A stretch of DNA of 64,000 nucleotides. Origin: Psychromarinibacter sp048262455 (lineage in GTDB: Bacteria; Pseudomonadota; Alphaproteobacteria; Rhodobacterales; Rhodobacteraceae). Below are positions 18,525-30,359 of this stretch, one piece after another (position 1 is the first letter of the stretch; each line of letters begins with the position of its first letter). Below the pieces are notes generated by a model. It worked only from the letters and a program-made list of their open reading frames with translations, had not been told where the DNA came from and ran no database searches. The translations under genes and the position numbers were made by a program. The stretch is taken from the NCBI GenBank assembly GCA_048262455.1, contig JBLXFD010000014.1:39877-103876 (forward strand), in the 5' to 3' direction.

Positions 18525-19292
18525 ATGCGGATCGACAAGGCGACGGCGGCAGTGGTGACGGGCGGGGCCTCGGGCCTCGGGGCGGCGACGGCACAGGCGC
18601 TGGCGCAGGCGGGCGCCCATGTCACCGTGCTGGACATGAACGAGGAGGCCGGGCAGGCCAGGGCGAAGGAACTGGGCGGCGCCTTCCACCGCACCGACGT
18701 GTCGGACCCCGCCAGCGTGGCCGAGGCGGTGGCGGCGGTCAGGGAGGCCGGGCGCGGGCTGCACGTGGTGGTCAACTGCGCCGGCATCGCCACCGCCGCC
18801 AAGACCGTCTCGCGCGGCGAGGCCCACGACCCGGCGATGTTCGCCCGGACCATCGGCGTCAACCTGATCGGCACCTTCAATGTCTCCAGCCAGTGCGCCG
18901 CGCTGATGGCGCTGAACGATCCGGTGACCGAGAGCGGCGAGCGGGGGGTGATCGTGGCCACGGCCTCTGTGGCGGCCTACGACGGGCAGGTGGGGCAGAT
19001 CGCCTATTCCGCCTCGAAGGGCGGCGTGGTGGGCATGACCCTGCCCATGGCGCGCGACCTGGCGCAGCACGGCATCCGCGTGGTCACCATCGCGCCGGGG
19101 ATCTTCATGACCCCGATGATGGAGGGCATGTCCGAGGAGATCCAGCAATCGCTGGCCGGGCAGGTGCCCTTCCCCTCGCGGCTGGGGCGCACCGACGAAT
19201 ACGCGGCGCTGGCGCGGCACATCGTCGAGAACGAGATGCTGAACGGCGAGGTGATCCGGCTGGACGGCGCGATCCGCATGGCGCCGCGGTAG
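18525..19292 (+). CDS. SDR family oxidoreductase (3-hydroxyacyl-CoA dehydrogenase type II-like)
   Basis: This 255-residue short-chain dehydrogenase has the NAD-binding TGGASGLG (12-19), NCAG (84-87), and the catalytic Ser148, Tyr161 and Lys165 in ATASVAAYDGQVGQIAYSASK. The segment VTIAPGIFMTPMMEGMSEE and the overall pattern resemble human HSD17B10-like 3-hydroxyacyl-CoA dehydrogenases. A strong AGGGGAGG precedes the ATG. xylB starts 1 nt after its stop. Confidence 0.88.
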   Translation: MRIDKATAAVVTGGASGLGAATAQALAQAGAHVTVLDMNEEAGQARAKELGGAFHRTDVSDPASVAEAVAAVREAGRGLHVVVNCAGIATAAKTVSRGEAHDPAMFARTIGVNLIGTFNVSSQCAALMALNDPVTESGERGVIVATASVAAYDGQVGQIAYSASKGGVVGMTLPMARDLAQHGIRVVTIAPGIFMTPMMEGMSEEIQQSLAGQVPFPSRLGRTDEYAALARHIVENEMLNGEVIRLDGAIRMAPR

Positions 19293-19293
19293 G

Positions 19294-20757
19294 ATGTACC
19301 TCGGGCTGGACCTGGGCACCTCCGGCCTGAAGGGGGTGCTGGTGGACGAGCGGCAGGCGATCCTGGCCGAGGCCAGCGCGCCGCTTTCCGTCTCCCGCCC
19401 CCGGTCCGGCTGGGCGGAACAGGACCCGGCGGACTGGATCGCCGCCGCCGGGACGGTGCTGGACCGGCTGCAGGCGGCGCGCGGGCTGGCGGGGCTGCGG
19501 GGGATTGGCCTGTCGGGGCAGATGCACGGGGCGGTGCTGCTGGACGGCGCCGGCGAGGTGCTGCGCCCGGCGATCCTGTGGAACGACACCCGCGCCCATG
19601 CCGAGGCCGCCGCGCTGGACGCCGACCCCCGGTTTCGCGCCGTCACCGGCAACATCGTCTTCCCCGGCTTCACCGCGCCGAAACTGCCCTGGGTGCGGGC
19701 CCACGAGCCGGAGGTCTTCGGGCGGGTGGCCAAGGTGCTGCTGCCCAAGGACTACCTGCGGCTCTGGCTGACGGGCGAGACCTGCACCGACATGTCCGAC
19801 GCCGCCGGCACCGGCTGGCTGGACACCGGCGCGCGGGAATGGTCCGCGCCGCTGCTGGAGGCTTGCGGGCTGCACGCCGGGCAGATGCCCCGGCTGGTGG
19901 AGGGCTCTGCGGTCTCGGGCCGGCTGCGGGCGGCGCTGGCCAGCCGCTACGGGACGGGGGCGGACGTGGTGGTGGCGGGGGGCGGCGGCGACAATGCCGC
20001 CTCGGCCGTTGGCGCGGGCGTGGTGCGGGCGGGGCAGGCCTTCGTGTCGCTGGGCACGTCCGGCGTGCTGTTTGCCGCGACCGAGGGGCACCGGCCGGAC
20101 CCGGAGAGCGCGGTCCACGCCTTCTGCCACGCGCTGCCCGGGGCCTGGCACCAGATGGGGGTGATCCTCTCGGCCACCGACGCGCTGAACTGGTTCGCCG
20201 CGCTGGTGGGGCAGGCGCCGGCGGAGCTGACGTGCGCCCTCGGCCCCGCCCGCGCTCCGGGGCAGACGCTGTTCCTGCCGTACCTCGGGGGCGAGCGCAC
20301 GCCGCTGAACGACGCGGCCCTGCGCGGCGCCTTCCTGGGGCTGGAACACGCCACCGACCGCGCCGCCGCCACCCGCGCGGTGCTGGAGGGGGTGGCCTTC
20401 GCCCTGCGCGACTGCCGCGACGCGCTGGCCGGCACCGGCACCCGGATCGAGCGGCTGCTGGCCCTTGGCGGCGGCGCGCGGTCCGAGGCCTGGCTGCAGA
20501 TCATCGCCAACGCCCTTGGCTGCCCGGTGGACCTGCCCGAGGCGGGTGACCTTGGCGGCGCCTTCGGGGCGGCGCGGCTGGGGATGATGGCGGCGACCGG
20601 GGGCGGGGCGGGACTGGCGCCGCCGCCGGCGGTGGCGCGCAGCTTTGTTCCGGACCCGCGGCTGGCCCCGGCCTTCGACGCCGGCCACGCCCGCTACCGC
20701 GCCGCCCGGGACATGGCGCGCGCCCTGACCCCGGCCCCGGCGCAAACCCCGGCCTGA
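19294..20757 (+). CDS. xylB: Xylulokinase
   Basis: This 487-residue FGGY-family kinase starts MYLGLDLGTSGLKGVLVDE, has GLSGQMHGAVLLD near residue 75 and LWNDTRAHAEA after it, and GGGARSEAWLQIIA near residue 395. The GQMHG motif is typical of D-xylulose kinases. It phosphorylates D-xylulose to xylulose 5-phosphate for the pentose phosphate pathway. It is immediately downstream of the SDR gene, but no xylose isomerase or transporter is nearby. The next gene, glgP, is 92 nt away with its own ribosome site. Confidence 0.92.
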   Translation: MYLGLDLGTSGLKGVLVDERQAILAEASAPLSVSRPRSGWAEQDPADWIAAAGTVLDRLQAARGLAGLRGIGLSGQMHGAVLLDGAGEVLRPAILWNDTRAHAEAAALDADPRFRAVTGNIVFPGFTAPKLPWVRAHEPEVFGRVAKVLLPKDYLRLWLTGETCTDMSDAAGTGWLDTGAREWSAPLLEACGLHAGQMPRLVEGSAVSGRLRAALASRYGTGADVVVAGGGGDNAASAVGAGVVRAGQAFVSLGTSGVLFAATEGHRPDPESAVHAFCHALPGAWHQMGVILSATDALNWFAALVGQAPAELTCALGPARAPGQTLFLPYLGGERTPLNDAALRGAFLGLEHATDRAAATRAVLEGVAFALRDCRDALAGTGTRIERLLALGGGARSEAWLQIIANALGCPVDLPEAGDLGGAFGAARLGMMAATGGGAGLAPPPAVARSFVPDPRLAPAFDAGHARYRAARDMARALTPAPAQTPA

Positions 20758-20849
20758 CGCGGCGTCCGGTCGCGGCCATTGCGCCCCGGCAGACCTTCCA
20801 AAGCCGAACGTTTCAAGGCATGGTAGCGCAAACAGGATAGGCGGCACAG

Positions 20850-23260
<2,411 letters not shown>

Positions 23261-23261
<1 letters not shown>

Positions 23262-25468
23262 TGGCAGCAAGGAACGTCACCGACCTGGTCGATCCGGGTG
23301 CCGCGCAAGCCATTGTCGAGGGGCGGCACGGCGACCCCTTCGGCTGCCTTGGCCTGCAGGAGGTGGACGGCCAGCGCATCGTCACCGCCTTCGTGCCGGG
23401 GGCGGAGAGCGTGGTGCTGCTGACCGGCCGGAAGGCAGAGACGCCCATGCGCCCGGTGCCGGGGATGCCGGGGCTCTTCGCGGGCCGGCCGGGGCGGGCG
23501 AAAAGCTACCGCCTGCGCGCGGCCAACGCGGATGCCACCTGGCAGTTCGAGGATCCCTACCGCTTCGGCCCGGTGCTGGGCGAGATTGACGAGTACCTGC
23601 TGGGCGAGGGCACCCACCGGCGGATCTGGCAGGCGCTGGGAGCCCACGCCATGACCCACGAGGGGGTGGAGGGCGTGCACTTCGCCGTCTGGGCCCCGAA
23701 CGCGCAGCGGGTGTCGGTGGTGGGAGACTTCAACCTGTGGGACGGCCGCCGCAACCCCATGCGCCAACGCGGCGCGACGGGGGTCTGGGAGATCTTCATG
23801 CCCGGCCTCGGCGAGGGCTCGGTCTACAAGTACGACATCCTTGGGCAGGGCGGCCAGCAGCTGCCGCTGAAGGCCGATCCCGTGGGCTTCGGGTCCGAAC
23901 ATCCGCCCGCCAACGCCTCGGTGGTGCGGCGGCTGGCAAAGCGCGACTGGGCCGACGGCGACTGGATGCGCGAGCGGCAGGCGCGGCAGGACATCGACGC
24001 GCCGATCTCTGTCTACGAGGTGCATCTTGGCAGCTGGCGCCGCTCCGGCGAGGGCGGGCGGCGGCTGAGCTACCTTGAGCTGGCCGAGGAACTGGTGGAC
24101 TACGCCCACGACATGGGCTTCACCCACCTGGAGTTCATGCCGGTCTCGGAATTCCCCTTCGACGGCTCCTGGGGCTACCAGCCCATCGGCCTTTACGCCC
24201 CCACCATCCGCCACGGCACGCCGGAAGAGTTCCGCGTGCTGGTCGAGGCGGCGCACCGCAAGGGGCTGGGGGTGCTGCTGGACTGGGTGCCGGGGCACTT
24301 TCCCTCGGACCGCCACGGGCTGGGCCGCTTCGACGGCACCGCGCTTTACGAGCATTCCGATCCGAAGGAAGGCTTCCACCAGGACTGGAACACGCTGATC
24401 TACAACTACGGCCGCGCCGAGGTGGCCAACTACCTGATCTCGAACGCGCTTTTCTGGCTGGAAGAGTTCCACGCCGACGGGCTGCGGGTGGATGCCGTGG
24501 CCTCGATGCTGTACCGCGACTACAGCCGGAAGCACGGTGAATGGGTGCCCAACAAGTACGGCGGGCGCGAGAACCTCGAGGCGATCGAGCTGTTGCAGCG
24601 GATGAACACCGCCGCCTACGGCGAGGTGCCGGGGATCGTGACGGTGGCCGAGGAGAGCACCGCCTACGACGGCGTCTCGCGGCCGGTGGACAAGGGCGGG
24701 CTGGGCTTCGGTTTCAAGTGGAACATGGGGTGGATGAACGACACCCTGAGCTACATGGAAACCGACCCGATCCACCGCAAGCACCACCACCACCAGATGA
24801 CCTTCGGCCTGCAGTACGCCTTTTCCGAGAACTACATCCTGCCGATCAGCCACGACGAGGTGGTGCACGGCAAGGGCAGCATGATCGCCAAGATGCCCGG
24901 CACGGGGTGGGAGAAGTTCGCCAACCTGCGGGCCTACTACGGGTTCATGTGGACCCACCCGGGCAAGAAGCTGCTGTTCATGGGCTGCGAGTTCGCGCAG
25001 TGGGACGAGTGGAACCACGATGTCTCGCTTGACTGGCACCTGCTGGAGGAGCCCGCGCACAAGGGCATCCAGTCGCTGGTGCGCGACCTCAACCGGCTGA
25101 TGCGGGACATCCCGGCGCTGCACGTCAACGACACCCGCCGCGAGGGGTTCGGGTGGCTGGACGGCGGCGACGTGGACCAGTCGGTGCTGACCTACATGCG
25201 CCACGGCCGCGCGGGCGATCCGCGGGTGGTGGTGGCGGTGAACATGACCCCGGTGGAACGGCCGCGCTACCGCGTCGGCTTTCCCGGCGCCGGCCACTGG
25301 CGCGAGGCGCTGAACACCGACGCCGAGGCTTACGGCGGCGACAACCGGGGCAACATGGGCGGCATCGAGACCGAGCCGGTGGAATGGCACGGGCAGGCGC
25401 AGTCGGCGCTGGTGACTCTGCCGCCGCTGTCGGCGATCATATTCGTGGAAGGGGAGGGAGGAAGGTAA
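23261..25468 (+). CDS. glgB: 1,4-alpha-glucan branching enzyme
   Basis: GlgB creates alpha-1,6 branches in glycogen. The 735-residue GH13 protein has an N-terminal CBM48-like region (HFAVWAPNAQRVSVVGDFNL), the nucleophile segment DGLRVDAVASMLYRDY, the acid segment TVAEESTAYDGVS, and the late motif ISHDEVVHGKGSM. The ATG at 23261 has GGAG 6 nt upstream and overlaps the glgP stop; a GTG one codon earlier is possible. Confidence 0.97.
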
Positions 25469-26736
25469 TGGCGCAGACCTCAGGCAGGCTATCCAGCCGC
25501 ACGATGGCCTTCGTGCTGGCCGGCGGGCGCGGCTCGCGGCTGAAGGAGCTGACGGACCGGCGGGCGAAACCCGCGGTGTTCTTCGGCGGCAAGGTGCGGA
25601 TCATCGATTTCGCGCTGTCGAACGCCTTGAACAGCGGCATCCGCAAGATGGCGATCGCGACGCAGTACAAGGCGCACAGCCTGATCCGGCATTGCCAGCG
25701 CGGCTGGAACTTCTTTCGGGCCGAGCGCAACGAGTACCTCGACATCCTGCCCGCCAGCCAGCGCGTGGCCGAGGACAAGTGGTATCTCGGCACCGCCGAC
25801 GCGGTGACCCAGAACATCGACATCGTCGACAGCTACGACGTGGATTACGTGATCATCCTCGCGGGCGACCACATCTACAAGATGGACTACGAGAAGATGA
25901 TCGCCCAGCATGTCGAGCAGGGCGCGGACGTGACCATCGGCTGCCTGACCGTGCCGCGCGCCGAGGCCACGGCCTTCGGGGTGATGGACGTGGACAAGCA
26001 GATGCGCATCACCCGGTTCCTTGAAAAACCCAAGGACCCGCCGGGCATTCCGGGCGATCCGGACCACGCGCTGGCCTCCATGGGGATCTACGTGTTCGAC
26101 TGGAAGTTCCTGCGCGAGCTGCTGATCGCCGACGCCGAGAACCGCGAGTCCAGCCACGACTTCGGCCACGACCTGATCCCCGGTATCGTGAAGGACGGCA
26201 AGGCGATGGCCCACCGTTTCGCCGACAGCTGCGTCATGAGCGGGATGGAGACGGAACCCTACTGGCGCGACGTGGGAACCATCGACGCCTTTCACGCGGC
26301 GAACATCGACCTGACCGACTTCGTCCCCGGGCTGGACCTTTACGACAACTCCTGGCCGATCTGGACCTACGCGGAGCTGACCCCGCCGGCCAAGTTCATC
26401 CACGACGACGAGGGCCGGCGCGGCAGCGCGGTCTCCTCGCTGGTCTCGGGGGGCTGCATCGTCTCGGGGTCCGAGATCCGCAACTCGCTGCTGTTCACCC
26501 GGGTGCACGCGCACAGCTACTCGTCCCTGTCAGAGGTGGTGGCGCTGCCCCACGTGGACATCGGCGAAAAGGCGGAACTGACCCGCTGCGTCATCGACCG
26601 CGGCGTGCAGATCCCGCAGGGGCTGGTGGTGGGCGAGGATCCCGAGGAAGACGCCCGCTGGTTCCGCCGGACCGAGGCGGGCGTGGTGCTGATCACCCAG
26701 GACATGCTGAACGCCCGCGCGGCGAAACTGGGCTGA
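25468..26736 (+). CDS. glgC: Glucose-1-phosphate adenylyltransferase
   Basis: GlgC makes ADP-glucose from glucose 1-phosphate and ATP, the regulated step of bacterial glycogen synthesis. The 422-residue protein starts with the nucleotide-binding loop VLAGGRGSRLKELTDRRAKP, has WYLGTADAV and YVIILAGDHIYKMDY, and ends with a left-handed beta-helix-type region (SGSEIRNSLLFTRVHAHS). It overlaps both neighbours by 1 nt. Confidence 0.97.
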   Translation: MAQTSGRLSSRTMAFVLAGGRGSRLKELTDRRAKPAVFFGGKVRIIDFALSNALNSGIRKMAIATQYKAHSLIRHCQRGWNFFRAERNEYLDILPASQRVAEDKWYLGTADAVTQNIDIVDSYDVDYVIILAGDHIYKMDYEKMIAQHVEQGADVTIGCLTVPRAEATAFGVMDVDKQMRITRFLEKPKDPPGIPGDPDHALASMGIYVFDWKFLRELLIADAENRESSHDFGHDLIPGIVKDGKAMAHRFADSCVMSGMETEPYWRDVGTIDAFHAANIDLTDFVPGLDLYDNSWPIWTYAELTPPAKFIHDDEGRRGSAVSSLVSGGCIVSGSEIRNSLLFTRVHAHSYSSLSEVVALPHVDIGEKAELTRCVIDRGVQIPQGLVVGEDPEEDARWFRRTEAGVVLITQDMLNARAAKLG

Positions 26737-28175
26737 TGGACCGGCGCGTCCTCTCCGTCGCCTCGGAATGCGTGCCGCTGCTGAAAACCGGCGGGCTGGC
26801 CGACGTGGTGGGCGCGCTGCCCAAGGCGCTGGCGGGGCAGGGCTGGCAGATGCGGGTGCTGATGCCGGCCTACCCGGGCCTTGCCGAACGTCTGGGTCCG
26901 GCCGCGCAGGAGGTCTGGGCAGAGCCCGCGCTGTTCGGCGGGCCGGGCCGCGTGCTGGCGGGGCAGGTGGCGGGTCTGGACCTGCTGCTGCTGGACGCGC
27001 CGCACCTGTTCCACCGCGCGGGGGGCGCCTACGGGGCGCAGGGGGCGGACTACGACGACAACGCCGACCGCTTCGCCGCCCTGTCCTGGGCCGCCGCGCA
27101 GATCGCCGAGCATGGCCTGTCGGACGGTTGGCGGCCCGAGATCCTGCATTGCCACGACTGGCAGGCGGGGCTGGCGCCCGCCTACCTGCGCTTTGCCGGG
27201 GTGCAGGACGTGCGCAGCGTGATGACGGTGCACAACATCGCCTTCCAGGGCCTCGCGCCGGCGTGGAAGCTGAACGGGCTGCGGCTGCCCGAAAGCGCCT
27301 TCAACGCCGACGTGCTGGAATACTACGGCCAGATCGGCGCGCTGAAGGCGGGGCTGGTGCTGGCCGACGCCATCACCACCGTCAGCCCCAGCTACGCGCG
27401 AGAGCTGATGCGGCCGGAGTACGGCATGGGGCTGGAAGGCGTGATCGCCCGCCGCGCCGGGGTGGTGAGCGGCATCCTCAACGGCATCGACACCGAGGTC
27501 TGGTCGCCCGAGGCCGATCCCGCCATCCACCCCTATTCCCAGCGCCGCATGGCCGGGAAGGCGAAGAACCGCGCCGCGCTGATCGAGGAATTCGGGCTGG
27601 GCGAGGTGCCGGGCCCGCTGGCGGTGATCGTCAGCCGCCTGACCGGGCAGAAGGGGCTGGACCTGATCCCGGACGCGCTGGAGCCCTTCGTGCAGGCGGG
27701 CGGCGGGCTGGTGGTGCTGGGCTCCGGCGACACGGCGCTGGAGATGGCGCTGCTGCACCGGGCAGACCGCAACCCCGGCCGCATCGCGGTGCGCATCGGC
27801 TATGACGAGGCGCTGTCGCACCGCCTGTTCGCGGGCGGCGACGCGGTGCTGGTGCCCTCGCGGTTCGAGCCTTGCGGGCTGACCCAGATGTACGGGCTGC
27901 GCTACGGCACGGTGCCGCTGGTCTCTGCCACGGGCGGGCTGAACGACACGGTGGTCGACGCGAACCCCGCCGCGCTGGCCGCCGGGGTGGCCACGGGCGT
28001 CGTTTTTCACCCCGTTGACAACCTTGCACTGGAACAGGCGCTGCGCCGGCTCGTTACGCTTTACGAAGACCGCCCGGCGTGGCGGCAGATGCAACGCAAC
28101 GGAATGAACGCAAGGCTGGACTGGGGCGCATCCTCGGCGGCATATGCGGCGCTTTACGAAAGCCTGATCACGTGA
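26736..28175 (+). CDS. glgA: Glycogen synthase (ADP-glucose type)
   Basis: This GT5 enzyme extends alpha-1,4-glucan from ADP-glucose. The 479-residue protein begins with VASECVPLLKTGGLADVVGA, containing the ADP-glucose-binding KTGGL, and has HCHDWQAGLAP and VHNIAFQG. A GT-B C-terminal half includes VPSRFEPCGLTQMYGLRYGT. It starts within the glgC stop and overlaps glgX by 4 nt. Confidence 0.97.
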   Translation: MDRRVLSVASECVPLLKTGGLADVVGALPKALAGQGWQMRVLMPAYPGLAERLGPAAQEVWAEPALFGGPGRVLAGQVAGLDLLLLDAPHLFHRAGGAYGAQGADYDDNADRFAALSWAAAQIAEHGLSDGWRPEILHCHDWQAGLAPAYLRFAGVQDVRSVMTVHNIAFQGLAPAWKLNGLRLPESAFNADVLEYYGQIGALKAGLVLADAITTVSPSYARELMRPEYGMGLEGVIARRAGVVSGILNGIDTEVWSPEADPAIHPYSQRRMAGKAKNRAALIEEFGLGEVPGPLAVIVSRLTGQKGLDLIPDALEPFVQAGGGLVVLGSGDTALEMALLHRADRNPGRIAVRIGYDEALSHRLFAGGDAVLVPSRFEPCGLTQMYGLRYGTVPLVSATGGLNDTVVDANPAALAAGVATGVVFHPVDNLALEQALRRLVTLYEDRPAWRQMQRNGMNARLDWGASSAAYAALYESLIT

Positions 28176-30340
28176 ACCAGATGAACACCCGACTACCGTC
28201 GAAACTCTCCGGCCATTCGCTGTCCGCCGGGCAGCCGCACCCGCTTGGCGCGACCTTCGACGGCGAGGGGGTGAACTTCGCCGTCTTCTCGGCCCATGCC
28301 GAACAGGTGGAGCTGTGCCTGTTCACCGACGACGGCACCACCGAACGCGCCCGCATCCCTCTGCGCGAGCGGGACGGCGACATCTGGCACGTGCGGGTGG
28401 CGGGGCTGGGGCCGGGCACCAAGTACGGCTTTCGCGTGCACGGGCCCTACCAGCCCGAGGAGGGGCACCGCTTCAACCCCCACAAGCTGCTGCTGGACCC
28501 CTACGCCAAGAAGCTCCACGGCAAGCTGGTCTGGAAAGACGCGCTTTACGGCTACACCCCCGGCGCGCCGGAGCTGGACCTGGGCTTCGACACCCGCGAC
28601 AGCGCGTCTTTCGTCCCGAAATCGGTGGTGGTCGATCCCAGCTTCGAGTGGGGCGACGACCGGCCGCCGCGGATCCCGCGGTCCGAGACGGTGTTCTACG
28701 AGGCGCACGTGAAAGGGCTGACCCAGACCCACCGGGACATCGACCCCGAGATCGCCGGCACCTACCGCGCCATGGCCAGCGAGCCGGTGCTGGAGCACCT
28801 GACCAAGCTGGGCGTCACCACCGTGGAACTGCTGCCGGTGCATGCCTTCCTCGACGACCGGTTCCTGGTGCAGAAGCGCCTGAGCAACTACTGGGGCTAC
28901 CAGTCCATCGGCTTCTTCGCCCCCAGCCCGCGCTACATGGCGCGGGGCGAGCTGTGGGAATTCCAGACCATGGTGCGCCGGCTGCACGCCGCGGGGTTCG
29001 AAGTGATCCTCGACGTGGTCTACAATCACACCGCCGAGGGGGGAGAGATGGGGCCCACCCTGTCGTTCCGCGGCTTCGACAACGCCTCCTACTACCGGCT
29101 GATGGAGGGCGGGCGCTACTACGTGAACGAGACCGGCACCGGCAATACCCTGAACCTCAAGCACCCGGCGGTGCTGCGCATGGTGATGGATAGCCTGCGC
29201 TACTGGGTCGAGGTGATGCACGTGGACGGCTTCCGCTTCGACCTGGCGGCGACGCTGGGGCGCGAGGGGGACGAGGGCTTCGACCCCGACGGCAGTTTCC
29301 TCGGCGCGATCCGGCAGGACCCGGTGCTGAGCCGCGTCAAGCTGATCGCCGAGCCCTGGGACATCGGCCCCGGCGGCTACCAGCTGGGGGCCTTCCCGCA
29401 TCCCTTCCAGGAATGGAACGACCGCTTCCGCGACGGCGTACGCCGGTTCTGGCGCGGCGACGACGGGATGGCGGCGGACCTTGCCAAGCGGATCACCGGC
29501 TCGGCCGAGCAGTTCGACCATTCGGGCCGCGCCGCCACGTCCTCGGTCAACTTCCTGACCGCGCACGACGGCTTCACGCTGGAGGACCTGGTGTCCTATG
29601 ACGGCAAGCACAACGAGGCCAACGGCGAGGACAACCGCGACGGCCACGACGACAACCATTCCAGCAACATGGGCGTCGAGGGGCCGACCGACGACTCCGA
29701 GGTTCTGGCCGCCCGCGCCCTGCGCAAGCGCAACCTGCTGGCCACCATGTTCCTCAGCCAGGGCACCCCGATGCTGCTGGCGGGCGACGAGATCGGCAAT
29801 ACCCAGGGCGGCAACAACAACGCCTATGCCCAGGACAACCGGATCGGCTGGGTCGGCTGGGCGCAGGCGGACCGGGACCTCGTGCGTTTCGTCGCCAAGC
29901 TGACGGCGCTGCGGCGGGCGCACCCGGTGCTGCGCCAGAAGCTTTTCCTGCACTCGCGCCCGCGCCGTCAGGACGGGCTGGCGGACCTGTTCTGGCACCT
30001 GCCCGACGGGTCGGTGCCCAAGCCCGAGGACTGGCAGAACCCGCAGTGGAAGACGCTGTGCGTGGAGCTGCGCACCTCCTCCGAGACGCCGGACTACGCG
30101 GCCTCGGACGACGTGGTCTATGCCGTGTTCAACGCCGGCGACACCTGCGAGGTGACGCTGCCGCCGAACCCGGACGGGATGCTCTGGGAGGTGGTGCTGG
30201 ACACCACCGACCCGGACGCCGGCCCGCAGAACCCGCTGGGCGAGACCCTGACCGCGCCGGCGCAGTCGGTGCTGGCGCTGTGCCGGGTGCCCAACAACAG
30301 CGCGCCCGCCCGGGCCGGACAGCAGGCCGGGGCCGATTAG
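28172..30340 (+). CDS. glgX: Glycogen debranching enzyme
   Basis: GlgX hydrolyses alpha-1,6 branches left after phosphorylase action. The 722-residue GH13 protein has an N-terminal CBM48-like region (GATFDGEGVNFAVFSAHAEQ), VILDVVYNHTAEGG, the nucleophile region HVDGFRFDLAATLGR, and the acid region LIAEPWDIGPGGYQLG. The GTG at 28172 overlaps the glgA stop (GTGA), suggesting coupling. An ATG three codons later is the alternative; the choice does not affect any domain. Confidence 0.95.
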   Translation: MNQMNTRLPSKLSGHSLSAGQPHPLGATFDGEGVNFAVFSAHAEQVELCLFTDDGTTERARIPLRERDGDIWHVRVAGLGPGTKYGFRVHGPYQPEEGHRFNPHKLLLDPYAKKLHGKLVWKDALYGYTPGAPELDLGFDTRDSASFVPKSVVVDPSFEWGDDRPPRIPRSETVFYEAHVKGLTQTHRDIDPEIAGTYRAMASEPVLEHLTKLGVTTVELLPVHAFLDDRFLVQKRLSNYWGYQSIGFFAPSPRYMARGELWEFQTMVRRLHAAGFEVILDVVYNHTAEGGEMGPTLSFRGFDNASYYRLMEGGRYYVNETGTGNTLNLKHPAVLRMVMDSLRYWVEVMHVDGFRFDLAATLGREGDEGFDPDGSFLGAIRQDPVLSRVKLIAEPWDIGPGGYQLGAFPHPFQEWNDRFRDGVRRFWRGDDGMAADLAKRITGSAEQFDHSGRAATSSVNFLTAHDGFTLEDLVSYDGKHNEANGEDNRDGHDDNHSSNMGVEGPTDDSEVLAARALRKRNLLATMFLSQGTPMLLAGDEIGNTQGGNNNAYAQDNRIGWVGWAQADRDLVRFVAKLTALRRAHPVLRQKLFLHSRPRRQDGLADLFWHLPDGSVPKPEDWQNPQWKTLCVELRTSSETPDYAASDDVVYAVFNAGDTCEVTLPPNPDGMLWEVVLDTTDPDAGPQNPLGETLTAPAQSVLALCRVPNNSAPARAGQQAGAD

Positions 30341-30359
30341 TTCAGGAGGACAAGGTGAC